Below are positions 54,358 to 62,408 of a DNA stretch of 64,000 bases, piece by piece. The position numbers and the translations under genes are program-made. The notes under the pieces are model-generated. The model was given only the letters and a program-made list of their open reading frames with translations, had not been told where the DNA came from and made no database searches. Position 1 is the stretch's first letter, and each line of letters begins with the position of its first letter. The stretch covers positions 124,001 to 188,000 of the forward strand of contig NZ_NESD01000002.1 in NCBI RefSeq assembly GCF_003063545.1, given 5' to 3'. This DNA comes from Limnohabitans sp. Jir61. GTDB taxonomy: Bacteria > Pseudomonadota > Gammaproteobacteria > Burkholderiales > Burkholderiaceae_C.

Positions 54358-54374
54358 ATCGGGGTTATCCCAAG

Positions 54375-54404
54375 TAAAAAGCACCGCTCTGTCGGTGCTT
54401 TTTT
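54375..54404 (+). terminator. Terminator after rpoZ
   Basis: aaaaagcaccgctctgtcggtgctttttt. Confidence 0.8.
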
Positions 54405-54426
54405 CATTGCGGGTAAAGTATTCACT

Positions 54427-56691
54427 ATGAGCGTCAGCCAATCCACGTTAAAGCCCCCTGCTTCCATGTCTGGAAGCGCTGCCGCAGCCAATGCTGCCGC
54501 GGCAAGCTTTGCGGCGTTGACTGAAAAATTAGGCTACCTCAACCCAGAAGGCCTAGACATGGTGCGCCGCGCCTACCGCTATGCCGACGAAGCCCATTTG
54601 GGTCAACTGCGCAACAGTGGCGAGCCCTACATCACCCACCCCATCGCCGTGGCCGCGCAGTGCGCGGAATGGAAGCTAGACGCGCAAGCCCTGTCGGCTG
54701 CGCTACTGCATGACGCGATGGAAGACTGTGGCATCACCAAAACCGACTTGATCGAGCGCTTTGGCATTCAAGTGGCCGAGCTGGTAGATGGCCTGACCAA
54801 GCTCGACAAGCTGGAATTCAACACCCGTGAAGAAAACCAAGCCGAGTCATTCCGCAAGATGTTGCTGGCCATGGCGCGTGATGTGCGCGTCATCCTCATC
54901 AAGCTGGCCGACCGCAGCCACAACATGCGCACCATGGGCGATATGCCCCGTGCCAAATGGGGCCGCATCTCCAACGAAACACTAGAGATTTACGCACCCA
55001 TCGCCCACCGTTTGGGCTTGAACCAAACCTACCGCGAACTTCAAGAGCTGTGCTTTCAATACCTGTGGCCGTGGCGTCACAAGGTGCTGAACAAAGCCAT
55101 TCAAAAAGCCCGTCACCGCCGACGCGATTTGATGCAAAAGGTAGAGCAAGAGGTGGAAGCCTCTTTTGCTAAGCAAGGTTTGAAGGTGCGCATTTCGGGC
55201 CGCGAAAAAACGTTGTATTCCATTTACAAAAAAATGGATGGCAAGCACCTGAGCTTTGCACAGGTGACCGATATTTACGGCTTCCGTTTGGTACTGCCCG
55301 ATGTCATTGACTGCTACACAGCCATGGGCGTGTTGCACCAGATGTACAAGCCCGTACCGGGCAAGTTCAAAGACCACATTGCCATTGCCAAGCTCAACGG
55401 GTACCAATCGCTGCACACCACCATCGTGGGGCCCTCGGGTTTGAACGTTGAGTTTCAAATGCGCACTGAGGCCATGCACCTCGTGGCCGAAACTGGCGTG
55501 GCTGCTCACTGGCTTTACAAAGACAAAGGATCGAGCAACGAATCCAATGCCAACTTGGGTAACCAATGGTTGCAATCCTTGCTGGACATTCAAGATGAAA
55601 CGCGAGACGCCACCGAGTTTTGGGATCATGTCAAAGTCGATCTATTCCCAGATGCGGTGTATGTGTTCACCCCAAAGAGCAAGATCATGGCAATGCCACG
55701 CGGCGCGACCATCGTCGACTTTGCCTATGCGGTGCACAGCGATGTGGGCGACCGCACGATGGCGGGCAAGATCAACGGTGAGCAAGTGCCACTGCGTACC
55801 GAGCTGCGCAATGGCGACATCGTCGAGGTGGTGACTTCTGCCGTGGCTTCGCCCAACCCCGCATGGCTGGGCTTTGTGCGCACAGGTCGTGCACGATCCA
55901 AAATTCGCCATCACCTCAAGACTATGGCGCACTCCGAGTCGCAAGACTTGGGCAAAAAACTGTTGGCCCAAGCACTGCGTGCTGAAGGCATTGAAGACAT
56001 GCCTGCGCAAGACGAACAGTACGCCCATATTTGGGAAAAGTTGCTGCACTTCACGGGCAGCAAAACCAAAGCAGAACTGCTGACAGACATTGGCCTAGGC
56101 AAGCGCGTGGCCAGCATCGTGGCCAAGCGATTGGCCACCTTGTTGTCAGACACAGGCCAAAAACCTGATGCCTTGTTGTTGAGCCGCGAACGCTTCACCG
56201 CACACGAAAACGTGTCGCAAGGCAGCGTCACAGTGGATGGCAGCGAAAACGCTTCCGTGCAATACGCCACCTGTTGCCGCCCTGTGCCGGGCGACGCCAT
56301 TGTGGGTTACCTAGGTCGCGGCGAAGGCTTGGTGGTGCACACTGACAACTGCGGCGTGGCGCAGCGTCTGAAATACAAAGACAGCGAACGCTTCATCAAC
56401 GTGGAATGGTCTGAAGAACCCGCACGCAGCTTTGAAGTGGCCGTGGTGGTGACAGCAAGCAACGGCAAAGGTGTGCTGGCTCGCGTGGCATCAGCCATCA
56501 CCAGTGCGGAAGCAGACATCACTTTGGTAAACATGGCAGACGAGGTGAGCGGGCAAGAAGCGTTTGACTTGCGCTTTGTCATTGCCGTGCGTGACCGTGC
56601 ACACTTAGACGCCGTTTTGGGCTCCTTACGCCGCGTGCCTTCGGTGCTGCAAGCGCAGCGCGTGGTGTCGGGCGTGGGGCGCGAAGCGTAA
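54427..56691 (+). CDS. spoT: Bifunctional (p)ppGpp synthetase/hydrolase (RSH)
   Basis: HD domain (ITHPIAVAAQCAEW...LHDAMEDCG), synthetase KPVPGKFKDHIAIAKLNGYQSLHTT, TGS and ACT domains. Confidence 0.95.
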   Translation: MSVSQSTLKPPASMSGSAAAANAAAASFAALTEKLGYLNPEGLDMVRRAYRYADEAHLGQLRNSGEPYITHPIAVAAQCAEWKLDAQALSAALLHDAMEDCGITKTDLIERFGIQVAELVDGLTKLDKLEFNTREENQAESFRKMLLAMARDVRVILIKLADRSHNMRTMGDMPRAKWGRISNETLEIYAPIAHRLGLNQTYRELQELCFQYLWPWRHKVLNKAIQKARHRRRDLMQKVEQEVEASFAKQGLKVRISGREKTLYSIYKKMDGKHLSFAQVTDIYGFRLVLPDVIDCYTAMGVLHQMYKPVPGKFKDHIAIAKLNGYQSLHTTIVGPSGLNVEFQMRTEAMHLVAETGVAAHWLYKDKGSSNESNANLGNQWLQSLLDIQDETRDATEFWDHVKVDLFPDAVYVFTPKSKIMAMPRGATIVDFAYAVHSDVGDRTMAGKINGEQVPLRTELRNGDIVEVVTSAVASPNPAWLGFVRTGRARSKIRHHLKTMAHSESQDLGKKLLAQALRAEGIEDMPAQDEQYAHIWEKLLHFTGSKTKAELLTDIGLGKRVASIVAKRLATLLSDTGQKPDALLLSRERFTAHENVSQGSVTVDGSENASVQYATCCRPVPGDAIVGYLGRGEGLVVHTDNCGVAQRLKYKDSERFINVEWSEEPARSFEVAVVVTASNGKGVLARVASAITSAEADITLVNMADEVSGQEAFDLRFVIAVRDRAHLDAVLGSLRRVPSVLQAQRVVSGVGREA

Positions 56692-56709
56692 ACGACCGAT
56701 CGCTCAGGC

Positions 56710-57273
56710 TTAGGTCTTTTCAGCCACAGGTGCTGGATAACGAACCTCCACCACCTCCACATCTTGCACACCCACGGGTGTGACCAACTTCACCACATCG
56801 CCTTCGCGTGCTTTGAGCAAGGCGCGTGCAATGGGCGACACCCACGTCACTTGGCCTTTGAGGCTGTCGGCCTCATCAATACCTAGGATGGTGACGGTGC
56901 GCTCGATGTCAGCCTCGTCCACATACGTGACCGTTGCACCAAAGAACACTTGGTCTTTGCCATGGTGATTGCTGGGGTCGGTGATTTCGGCAATCTCTAA
57001 ACGCTTGGTGAGGAAGCGAATGCGGCGGTCAATCTCGCGCAGGCGTTTTTTGCCATACAAGTAGTCGCCGTTTTCTGAACGGTCACCATTGCTGGCGGCC
57101 CAGTGCACGATTTCAACAATGCGCGGGCGCTCGTTGTCGATCAGATCAAACAACTCGTCACGCAGCACCGCATAGCCTTGCGGCGTGATGTAATTTTTGC
57201 TACCTGCTGGCAATGGCGGCAAAGTAAGGTCATCGTCCTCGCCATCGGTTTCACGGGTGAAGGCCTTGCTCAT
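56710..57273 (-). CDS. greB: Transcription elongation factor GreB
   Basis: NYITPQGYAVLRDELFDLIDNERPRIVEIVHWAASNGDRSENGDYLYGKKRLREIDRR. Confidence 0.95.
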   Translation of the reverse strand: MSKAFTRETDGEDDDLTLPPLPAGSKNYITPQGYAVLRDELFDLIDNERPRIVEIVHWAASNGDRSENGDYLYGKKRLREIDRRIRFLTKRLEIAEITDPSNHHGKDQVFFGATVTYVDEADIERTVTILGIDEADSLKGQVTWVSPIARALLKAREGDVVKLVTPVGVQDVEVVEVRYPAPVAEKT

Positions 57274-57288
57274 TGCTGCTGACTGAAC

Positions 57289-57720
57289 TTAATGCCAGCC
57301 AATAACTTGATAGCCTCGTTCAGCCAAGCATTGCTGCACGAATTGGCGGTACAAACTGCTACCGCCTACCGATTGGGCAGCCGCGGTAGCAGCTGCACCA
57401 CCAGCACCAATGGCAGCTGCGCCGGCGGCGATGTCTTTCAAATCTGGCTTGTGACCCGTCAGCAATGAGCCCACCACCCCAGCTGTACCGACGCCAGCAG
57501 CACCGGCTGCCGCTGCGCGACCAGCATCCACCTTGTTCACAGCGCCCACATCCGATTGCTGCGCCATGTATGAGCAAGCCTGCGCATCAGCCTGCGCTTG
57601 GGCAGGACCGACATATTGGTAGTGCGCATTGGGGTAGAACGCAGGCTTAGCCACTGGTGTGGCACAACCGACCAATAAAGCAGTAAAAGCTGAAAAAGAA
57701 ATAACAAAGAAATTTTTCAT
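57289..57720 (-). CDS. Glycine-zipper putative lipoprotein
   Basis: Lipobox LLVGC; AAAAGAAGVGTAGVVGSLLTG and GAAAIGAGGAAAT segments. Confidence 0.75.
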   Translation of the reverse strand: MKNFFVISFSAFTALLVGCATPVAKPAFYPNAHYQYVGPAQAQADAQACSYMAQQSDVGAVNKVDAGRAAAAGAAGVGTAGVVGSLLTGHKPDLKDIAAGAAAIGAGGAAATAAAQSVGGSSLYRQFVQQCLAERGYQVIGWH

Positions 57721-57763
57721 AAGAGAAATTGTAGGGAGGGAAAGTCAATCAACGCGGAAAAAG

Positions 57764-57796
57764 AAAAAGGGTTTACATCCGAAGATGTAAACCCTT
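57764..57796 (-). terminator. Terminator downstream of tRNA-Arg
   Basis: agggtttacatc-cgaa-gatgtaaaccct. Confidence 0.8.
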
Positions 57797-57804
57797 GTTC
57801 AATT

Positions 57805-57881
57805 TGGTGCGGCTGGCAGGAATCGAACCCACGACCCCTTGGTTCGTAGCCAAGTACTCTATCCAGCTGAGCTACAGCCGC
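57805..57881 (-). tRNA. tRNA-Arg(ACG)
   Basis: GCGGCTGTAGCTCAGCTGGATAGAGTACTTGGCTACGAACCAAGGGGTCGTGGGTTCGATTCCTGCCAGCCGCACCA. Confidence 0.97.
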
Positions 57882-57998
57882 TCTGGAAAACCGAAAGTAT
57901 ATCACAGATATTTGCTAGTACCAGACGGTACTTTGGCCAAAGAATTTTGGTCCGCAAAGTTTTATGACTGGTTGGGCTATGTCTGGACTTTGCAAATA

Positions 57999-59090
57999 TC
58001 AGTCAGCAAACGGGTAATCCGTATAGCCTTTTTCAGCGCCACCATAGAAGGTCGCTCTATCGTATGGGGTCAATGGCAAGTCGTGCTCAAAGCGCTTTGG
58101 TAAATCTGGATTGGAAATAAAAATGCGACCAAAGGCAACTGCATCCGCTTCTGCGTGCTCAACAGCTGCGGTTGCGTTGTCTTTGTTAAAACCTCCAGCC
58201 AAAACGACTTTACCTTTGAATAATTTTCTAAACAGCTTGCCAGTACTGGGGGCATCTTCGGCAATTTGATCGTTTCCTCCAGCTGAAGTTGCACGCGGCT
58301 CAATCAAATGCAAATATGAAAGATTCAATGGATTGAGCTTTTCAATCAAGTAAGAGAACAACTTGATCGGATCAGAATCTTTCATGTCATTGAATTCACC
58401 ATAGGGCGAAAGACGGATGCCCACTCTGCCGCTACCCCAAACTGGAATGATGTCATTCAAAATCTCAAGCACCAATTTGCATCTGTTCTCAATCGAGCCG
58501 CCATAGGCATCCGTGCGTTGGTTGCTACCATCTTGCAAAAATTGATCAAGCAAGTAACCATTCGCAGCATGCAGCTCAACTCCATCAAAACCTGCCAACT
58601 TCGCTTGTGTCGCGGCGTGGACATACGACTTTTTGAGCGCCTCTATCTCTGAAAGTGAAATCTCTCTTGGAGTTTCATAGTCTTCCAAAGCCCACGAAGC
58701 CATATAGACCTTACCAGTTGGCTTGATTGCAGATGGCGCCCCAGGCAATCCATCCTTGGGATGATGCGATGAATGTGAAATACGTCCCACATGCCATAAC
58801 TGAAGAAAAATGACGCCACCTGCAGCGTGTACTGAGTCAGTGATTTTTTTCCAAGCATCACGTTGCGCATCGCTATAGATACCAGGCGTCGCTGGATAGC
58901 CTTTGCCGTGCTCGGAGATTTGGCTTGCCTCTGTGATGATCAAACCTGCAGAGGCCCGTTGCGAGTAATACTGTGCAGCCAACTCACCAGGGACACCATC
59001 ATTTCCAGCGCGCATGCGGGTAAGCGGGGCCATAAAGATGCGATTTTTTACCTTGACATCACCAAAGGTTTCTGAGGTCATCAACGACAT
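57999..59090 (-). CDS. Old Yellow Enzyme-family alkene reductase (NemA-like)
   Basis: 363 aa; NRIFMAPLTRMRAG, GFDGVELHAANGYLLDQFLQDGSNQRTDAYGGSIENR. Confidence 0.92.
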   Translation of the reverse strand: MSLMTSETFGDVKVKNRIFMAPLTRMRAGNDGVPGELAAQYYSQRASAGLIITEASQISEHGKGYPATPGIYSDAQRDAWKKITDSVHAAGGVIFLQLWHVGRISHSSHHPKDGLPGAPSAIKPTGKVYMASWALEDYETPREISLSEIEALKKSYVHAATQAKLAGFDGVELHAANGYLLDQFLQDGSNQRTDAYGGSIENRCKLVLEILNDIIPVWGSGRVGIRLSPYGEFNDMKDSDPIKLFSYLIEKLNPLNLSYLHLIEPRATSAGGNDQIAEDAPSTGKLFRKLFKGKVVLAGGFNKDNATAAVEHAEADAVAFGRIFISNPDLPKRFEHDLPLTPYDRATFYGGAEKGYTDYPFAD

Positions 59091-59163
59091 TGTTTTTCCT
59101 ATTCGATTGCTCTAACGACAAGTTAGTTACTGCACGTTAACACCATCGAAATAAACCCAAATG

Positions 59164-59198
59164 AAAAAAGCTCTTGTCATTTCTGACAAGAGCTTTTC
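59164..59198 (-). terminator. Terminator just downstream of the interrupted tRNA
   Basis: aaaaaagctcttgtcatttctgacaagagctttt, located 5 nt past the CCA end. Confidence 0.85.
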
Positions 59199-59203
59199 AT
59201 AGT

Positions 59204-59243
59204 TGGTAGGGCGTGACAGACTTGAACTGTCGACCAAAGGATT
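59204..59243 (-). tRNA. tRNA 3' half-exon (anticodon-loop end through CCA), probably a CAU-anticodon tRNA; 5' half not adjacent
   Basis: Minus-strand AATCCTTTGGTCGACAGTTCAAGTCTGTCACGCCCTACCA: T-arm GACAG-TTCAAGT-CTGTC, acceptor 3' strand ACGCCCT, A73, CCA. No matching AGGGCGT acceptor 5' strand or D-arm found upstream in the nearby sequence. Confidence 0.85.
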
Positions 59244-59443
59244 CAGGTTTGTGTAGCTTTCACTACTCCCTGGACTATGCCTTCACCATGGCTTGCGCTT
59301 TAGGTGGACGCCGTCTAGTCTCTACACGTTCAAAGTGCTTTCGCACTTAGCTTCGCTCGGCATTGGCATATCTTGCGACTTAGCTTTCACCGAATTTGAC
59401 GTCATTCACACGAGCAGTTTCCCAATCTCGGTGCACAAATTTT
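59244..59443 (-). ncRNA. Group I self-splicing intron (Azoarcus tRNA-Ile intron-like, about 200 nt)
   Basis: Minus-strand core: AAATTCGGTGAAAGCTAAG (P), ATGCCGAGCGAAGCTAAG (Q), GTGTAGAGACTAGACGGCGTCCACC (R), GGTGAAGGCATAGTCCAGGGAGTAGTGAAAGCTACACAAACCTG (S/P9). P7 GACTA/TAGTC, P3 GACGTC/GGCGTC, P9 GTAGT-GAAA-GCTAC. IGS GTG pairs with CAT of the 5' exon (U.G wobble at the splice site); last intron base is G. Confidence 0.93.
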
Positions 59444-59452
59444 ATGAGACGA
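59444..59452 (-). other. Residual 5'-exon tip (CTCAT) and inferred core/island junction
   Basis: Minus-strand ...TTAGTTAATCGTCTCAT|intron: CTCAT matches an anticodon-loop 5' side, but the upstream bases (ATCGT) do not pair with the TCCTT anticodon-stem 3' strand. Confidence 0.65.
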
Positions 59453-59503
59453 TTAACTAAAAATAAACCTAGTGTTTATGCGGCTTAGCGGGCTATTTGC
59501 AAG

Positions 59504-59527
59504 ACTGTAGAAGCAACTGTAGAAGTA
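59504..59527. repeat. Tandem 12-bp repeat near the island end
   Basis: actgtagaagca|actgtagaagta (11/12 identical). Confidence 0.8.
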
Positions 59528-59687
59528 AGTAGCATTTTACGTAAAACTAGCACTGCTAAAGAACAGCTATCTTGAGTGACTATTTTAGCTATACAAGACA
59601 CGTCATGGATACATGTTTACGCAATGCATAGCGTCAGTTCATCAACATTGCTCTTTTGAATCGTTTGACTGGATTTCAGCGTTAGCT

Positions 59688-59846
59688 TCATGCAGGTTGC
59701 GTAGACATCTTTGTTAAGCGTTGCTGCGTCTGCTGCAACCTTAACCGCAACGCCGCTTCCTTAGCTCGTTTTTGTGCAGCCTTTGCTTGCTGTTTTATTG
59801 CATCTACATGCTGCTGCCCAACATCCACAAACTCAAATGCTCTCAT
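59688..59846 (-). CDS. Small coiled-coil-like protein (52 aa)
   Basis: MRAFEFVDVGQQHVDAIKQQAKAAQKRAKEAALRLRLQQTQQRLTKMSTQPA; Shine-Dalgarno-like GAGAGG 8 nt upstream. Below the ORF-track size limit. Confidence 0.55.
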   Translation of the reverse strand: MRAFEFVDVGQQHVDAIKQQAKAAQKRAKEAALRLRLQQTQQRLTKMSTQPA

Positions 59847-59861
59847 TTCAGTACCTCTCTA

Positions 59862-59903
59862 AAAAAGTATTTATGGGTGTGCTGGCGCTTGGCAAACACA
59901 CCC
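59862..59903 (-). terminator. Terminator-like hairpin after the 59910-60347 gene
   Basis: Minus-strand GGGTGTG...CACACCC followed by ataaatactttttt. Confidence 0.6.
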
Positions 59904-59909
59904 TTTCGC

Positions 59910-60347
59910 TTACTTTAGAAAGCCACTCCGCAGCTGACCTGAAACAGCTTCAATCTGGCTGTCTAACTCACCCGCGAGTACTGCTACGTTTACCGCTTCC
60001 AAAGCTTCAATAAGCGCATCAGGATTAGCAACTTCAATAGCAGTCTTGCCTTTTGCAAGTTCAATAACCTTTGCGCCGTAACGGATAGCAATACAGCACT
60101 TGCCATTTTCTGCAACAAACCACCAAGGCTTAATGCGCTTAGGCACTGTTACAACAACACGCTCACCGCCTGTATTTGTAACTGTCTTGTTTTTAGTTGG
60201 CGCATAACTTTCGCCGCGGCTTTGTGCATGTGCCAGCTGGATTTGTTCGAACACCTTACTGCTTAGCTTATTGCGGCGCTGCACAACAGGTGACTGATTT
60301 GTAGGTTTTTTAGCTGCTACAAGCTTTAACGATGCAAGTGTTGCCAT
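59910..60347 (-). CDS. Hypothetical island protein (145 aa)
   Basis: MATLASLKLVAAKKPTNQSPVVQRRNKLSSKVFEQIQLAHAQSRGESY...; strong SD AAGGAG before the ATG at 60347. Confidence 0.75.
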   Translation of the reverse strand: MATLASLKLVAAKKPTNQSPVVQRRNKLSSKVFEQIQLAHAQSRGESYAPTKNKTVTNTGGERVVVTVPKRIKPWWFVAENGKCCIAIRYGAKVIELAKGKTAIEVANPDALIEALEAVNVAVLAGELDSQIEAVSGQLRSGFLK

Positions 60348-60453
60348 AGTCTTTCTCCTTTTTTTAACTGGGCAACACAACTTTATTTTCGGTGCTTGTA
60401 AATGGACAACCCCTATCTAGCCTTTGAACAGAAAAGAACCAGTCTTTTCACAA

Positions 60454-60477
60454 ATAAATATCAGTGCAGATAAATAT
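60454..60477. repeat. Direct repeat ATAAATAT x2 (16-bp period), overlapping the rep-like gene start
   Basis: ataaatat-cagtgcag-ataaatat. Confidence 0.7.
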
Positions 60478-60481
60478 TTGC

Positions 60482-61006
60482 ATGAACAAGCGAGAACTAA
60501 TAAAGGCACAGCAGCAGCTTTACGGACAGTTTGCAAGTCATTGCACATACGGAATGACACTTCAAACAACTTTAAGAACACGTAATGCAAACGCAACAAA
60601 AATGACCGAACTGGTCAGCATTGCAAACGATGTAATGTGCGACTTTAGAAAAAAACTTAACTGGCTACTTACAGGCAACGGACACAAACGAAATCCCAAA
60701 TACCTTCCTATTCTTATCGTTTCACTCGAAGGCACTACAAATACATACGACCACAATCGAACGCTTCACTATCACATTGCATTCGGAAACATTGATACAA
60801 AAAGGCTAGACGTAGATTTCCTAGAAAAACTCTCAAAACTTTGGATAGAAACAGGCATAGGCACAGACGATATAAAAATCCACCCCCTAACAAGTGGTCG
60901 CGAACACGGTTGGGGTACTTACATTAGCAAAGAGGCATGGAAAGGCAACATGGACTGCATAGATTTAGAAAATACACAAATACCAAAACACTTGCTGGCA
61001 AGTTGA
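60482..61006 (+). CDS. Small HUH/Rep-like candidate (rolling-circle replication-associated fold)
   Basis: LHYHIAFGN (His-x-His core) followed by WGTYISKEAW (Tyr-x-x-Lys-Glu) about 60 aa later, the order seen in HUH Rep proteins. Track start is 60464 (GTG). Confidence 0.6.
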   Translation: MNKRELIKAQQQLYGQFASHCTYGMTLQTTLRTRNANATKMTELVSIANDVMCDFRKKLNWLLTGNGHKRNPKYLPILIVSLEGTTNTYDHNRTLHYHIAFGNIDTKRLDVDFLEKLSKLWIETGIGTDDIKIHPLTSGREHGWGTYISKEAWKGNMDCIDLENTQIPKHLLAS

Positions 61007-61148
61007 CCAAGCGTTACTTGTCTTAAGGCTTTTGTCTAGGTTACTAGCAGATGGCTAGTTATATGAGCACGACTATGAAACCGACACATTCAACAAAGAC
61101 ACAGCAAGAAACATAGAGCTACACATTGAGACTTAGACAGGAGACGAG

Positions 61149-62366
61149 CTACTTGACTTTAGTTAACTTTGAGTTGGCACGTTGTTTTTCAAAACGCTTT
61201 GCTTCAGCAGCGTCTTTCTTTGCGCGAGCATCTTCCTTCTTCTTCTTTGCTACCGCTTTTTCTTCGTTCTTGCGCACCTTCTCTTGATACGCAACAATCC
61301 CTTTTTTGATATTTCCAGAAACAGCAAAGTCTTTATCAGCAAACCAACCTGAAACCTTCTTGTCTTTTGCGGTATCGCCGACCCATTTCAGGACATAGTT
61401 TTCGATAGCAGTCGTTGATGGCACATGACAATAAAGCTCCAGTTGGTCCATAGTTCCGCTTCGAGCAAGGACAAGGCCATACTCTCCGAAGATGTCATTT
61501 TTAAAGCTAGCCGTTTGACCACTACTCAACTGAACTACAAATGGTTTGAGTTTGCCTAGAGCTTGTATGGAAGCGTATTCTTCGGATTGCTTTACGTACT
61601 TCGGAACAAGTTTCCCAGCATCAGCAGCGATTACTGTCGCATATGCCTTTCGTATCTTTTCCATTCCGCCAAGTTCGGTTATGAAGCTCTCAAAGTCAGC
61701 TTGCAAGACGTCATAGCTATCGGCAATAAGAAAGGTCCGAGAGTAAAGGTGAAAAGTTTTTTCGGATACCCCTTTAAACACCATTTTTAACAGCAGTGTG
61801 GGTCGCGGTAAGTCATCGTGCGTTTTGATTTTGAAAACATTCCATAAAGCACTTCGCATCTTTTCGAATGTTTCTTCAGCGAACTCACATTTATTAATAG
61901 ACCTATAGACGCCGTAGGCTTCGCTAAGGTGCTTCATTTGCAATCTTCGACTCGCTAGCTCAACACGATTGACCTCATGTCTAAGCTTTTCCAGTGCAGC
62001 AAGTTGCTCTAATATTTCAGCTGTTTCATGCAGTTTTTGCTGTGTATAGCTGCTTTCGAAAGAAATATGCGGGTACTTGGCAACTAGCTCTTTAAGGGTA
62101 ACTATTGGCTTGCCCTGTTTCTTTCTTAGCGTCAAATACGCCTTGTCAGCTTCCTTAATCGCAATGGCCTTATCCTTTTTTGCTTTTGCTTCAGCAGCCA
62201 ATCGTTTCGGTGTATTTTCATACCCAGACTTTTTGCTCTTAAATAACGTCTCGCGAGATGGCGGTTTTCTGATTGCCTTTACAGCTTCAGGGTAGGCATC
62301 AAGAAATGCATCAACCTCAGCCCATATTTGTTTGTCGGTCGGCATTTTGAACTTAGCAGTAGCCAT
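61149..62366 (-). CDS. 405-aa protein of unknown function, immediately downstream of hsdR
   Basis: Long ORF with SD (AAGGGA), Lys/Ala-rich N- and C-terminal coiled-coil segments flanking a non-repetitive core; 42 nt from the hsdR stop, same strand. Confidence 0.75.
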   Translation of the reverse strand: MATAKFKMPTDKQIWAEVDAFLDAYPEAVKAIRKPPSRETLFKSKKSGYENTPKRLAAEAKAKKDKAIAIKEADKAYLTLRKKQGKPIVTLKELVAKYPHISFESSYTQQKLHETAEILEQLAALEKLRHEVNRVELASRRLQMKHLSEAYGVYRSINKCEFAEETFEKMRSALWNVFKIKTHDDLPRPTLLLKMVFKGVSEKTFHLYSRTFLIADSYDVLQADFESFITELGGMEKIRKAYATVIAADAGKLVPKYVKQSEEYASIQALGKLKPFVVQLSSGQTASFKNDIFGEYGLVLARSGTMDQLELYCHVPSTTAIENYVLKWVGDTAKDKKVSGWFADKDFAVSGNIKKGIVAYQEKVRKNEEKAVAKKKKEDARAKKDAAEAKRFEKQRANSKLTKVK

Positions 62367-62408
62367 ATTTCCCTTGATTTCAGTTTGTTACTTCAAGTAA
62401 TAAACAGC

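Noticed and set aside
59204-59460. Interpretation of this region as tmRNA (ssrA)
   Set aside because: No tag reading frame or tmRNA 5' domain; the internal sequence matches group I intron P/Q/R/S elements instead.
59774-60013. 79-aa plus-strand ORF at the island end
   Set aside because: Overlaps two better-supported minus-strand genes and a terminator hairpin.
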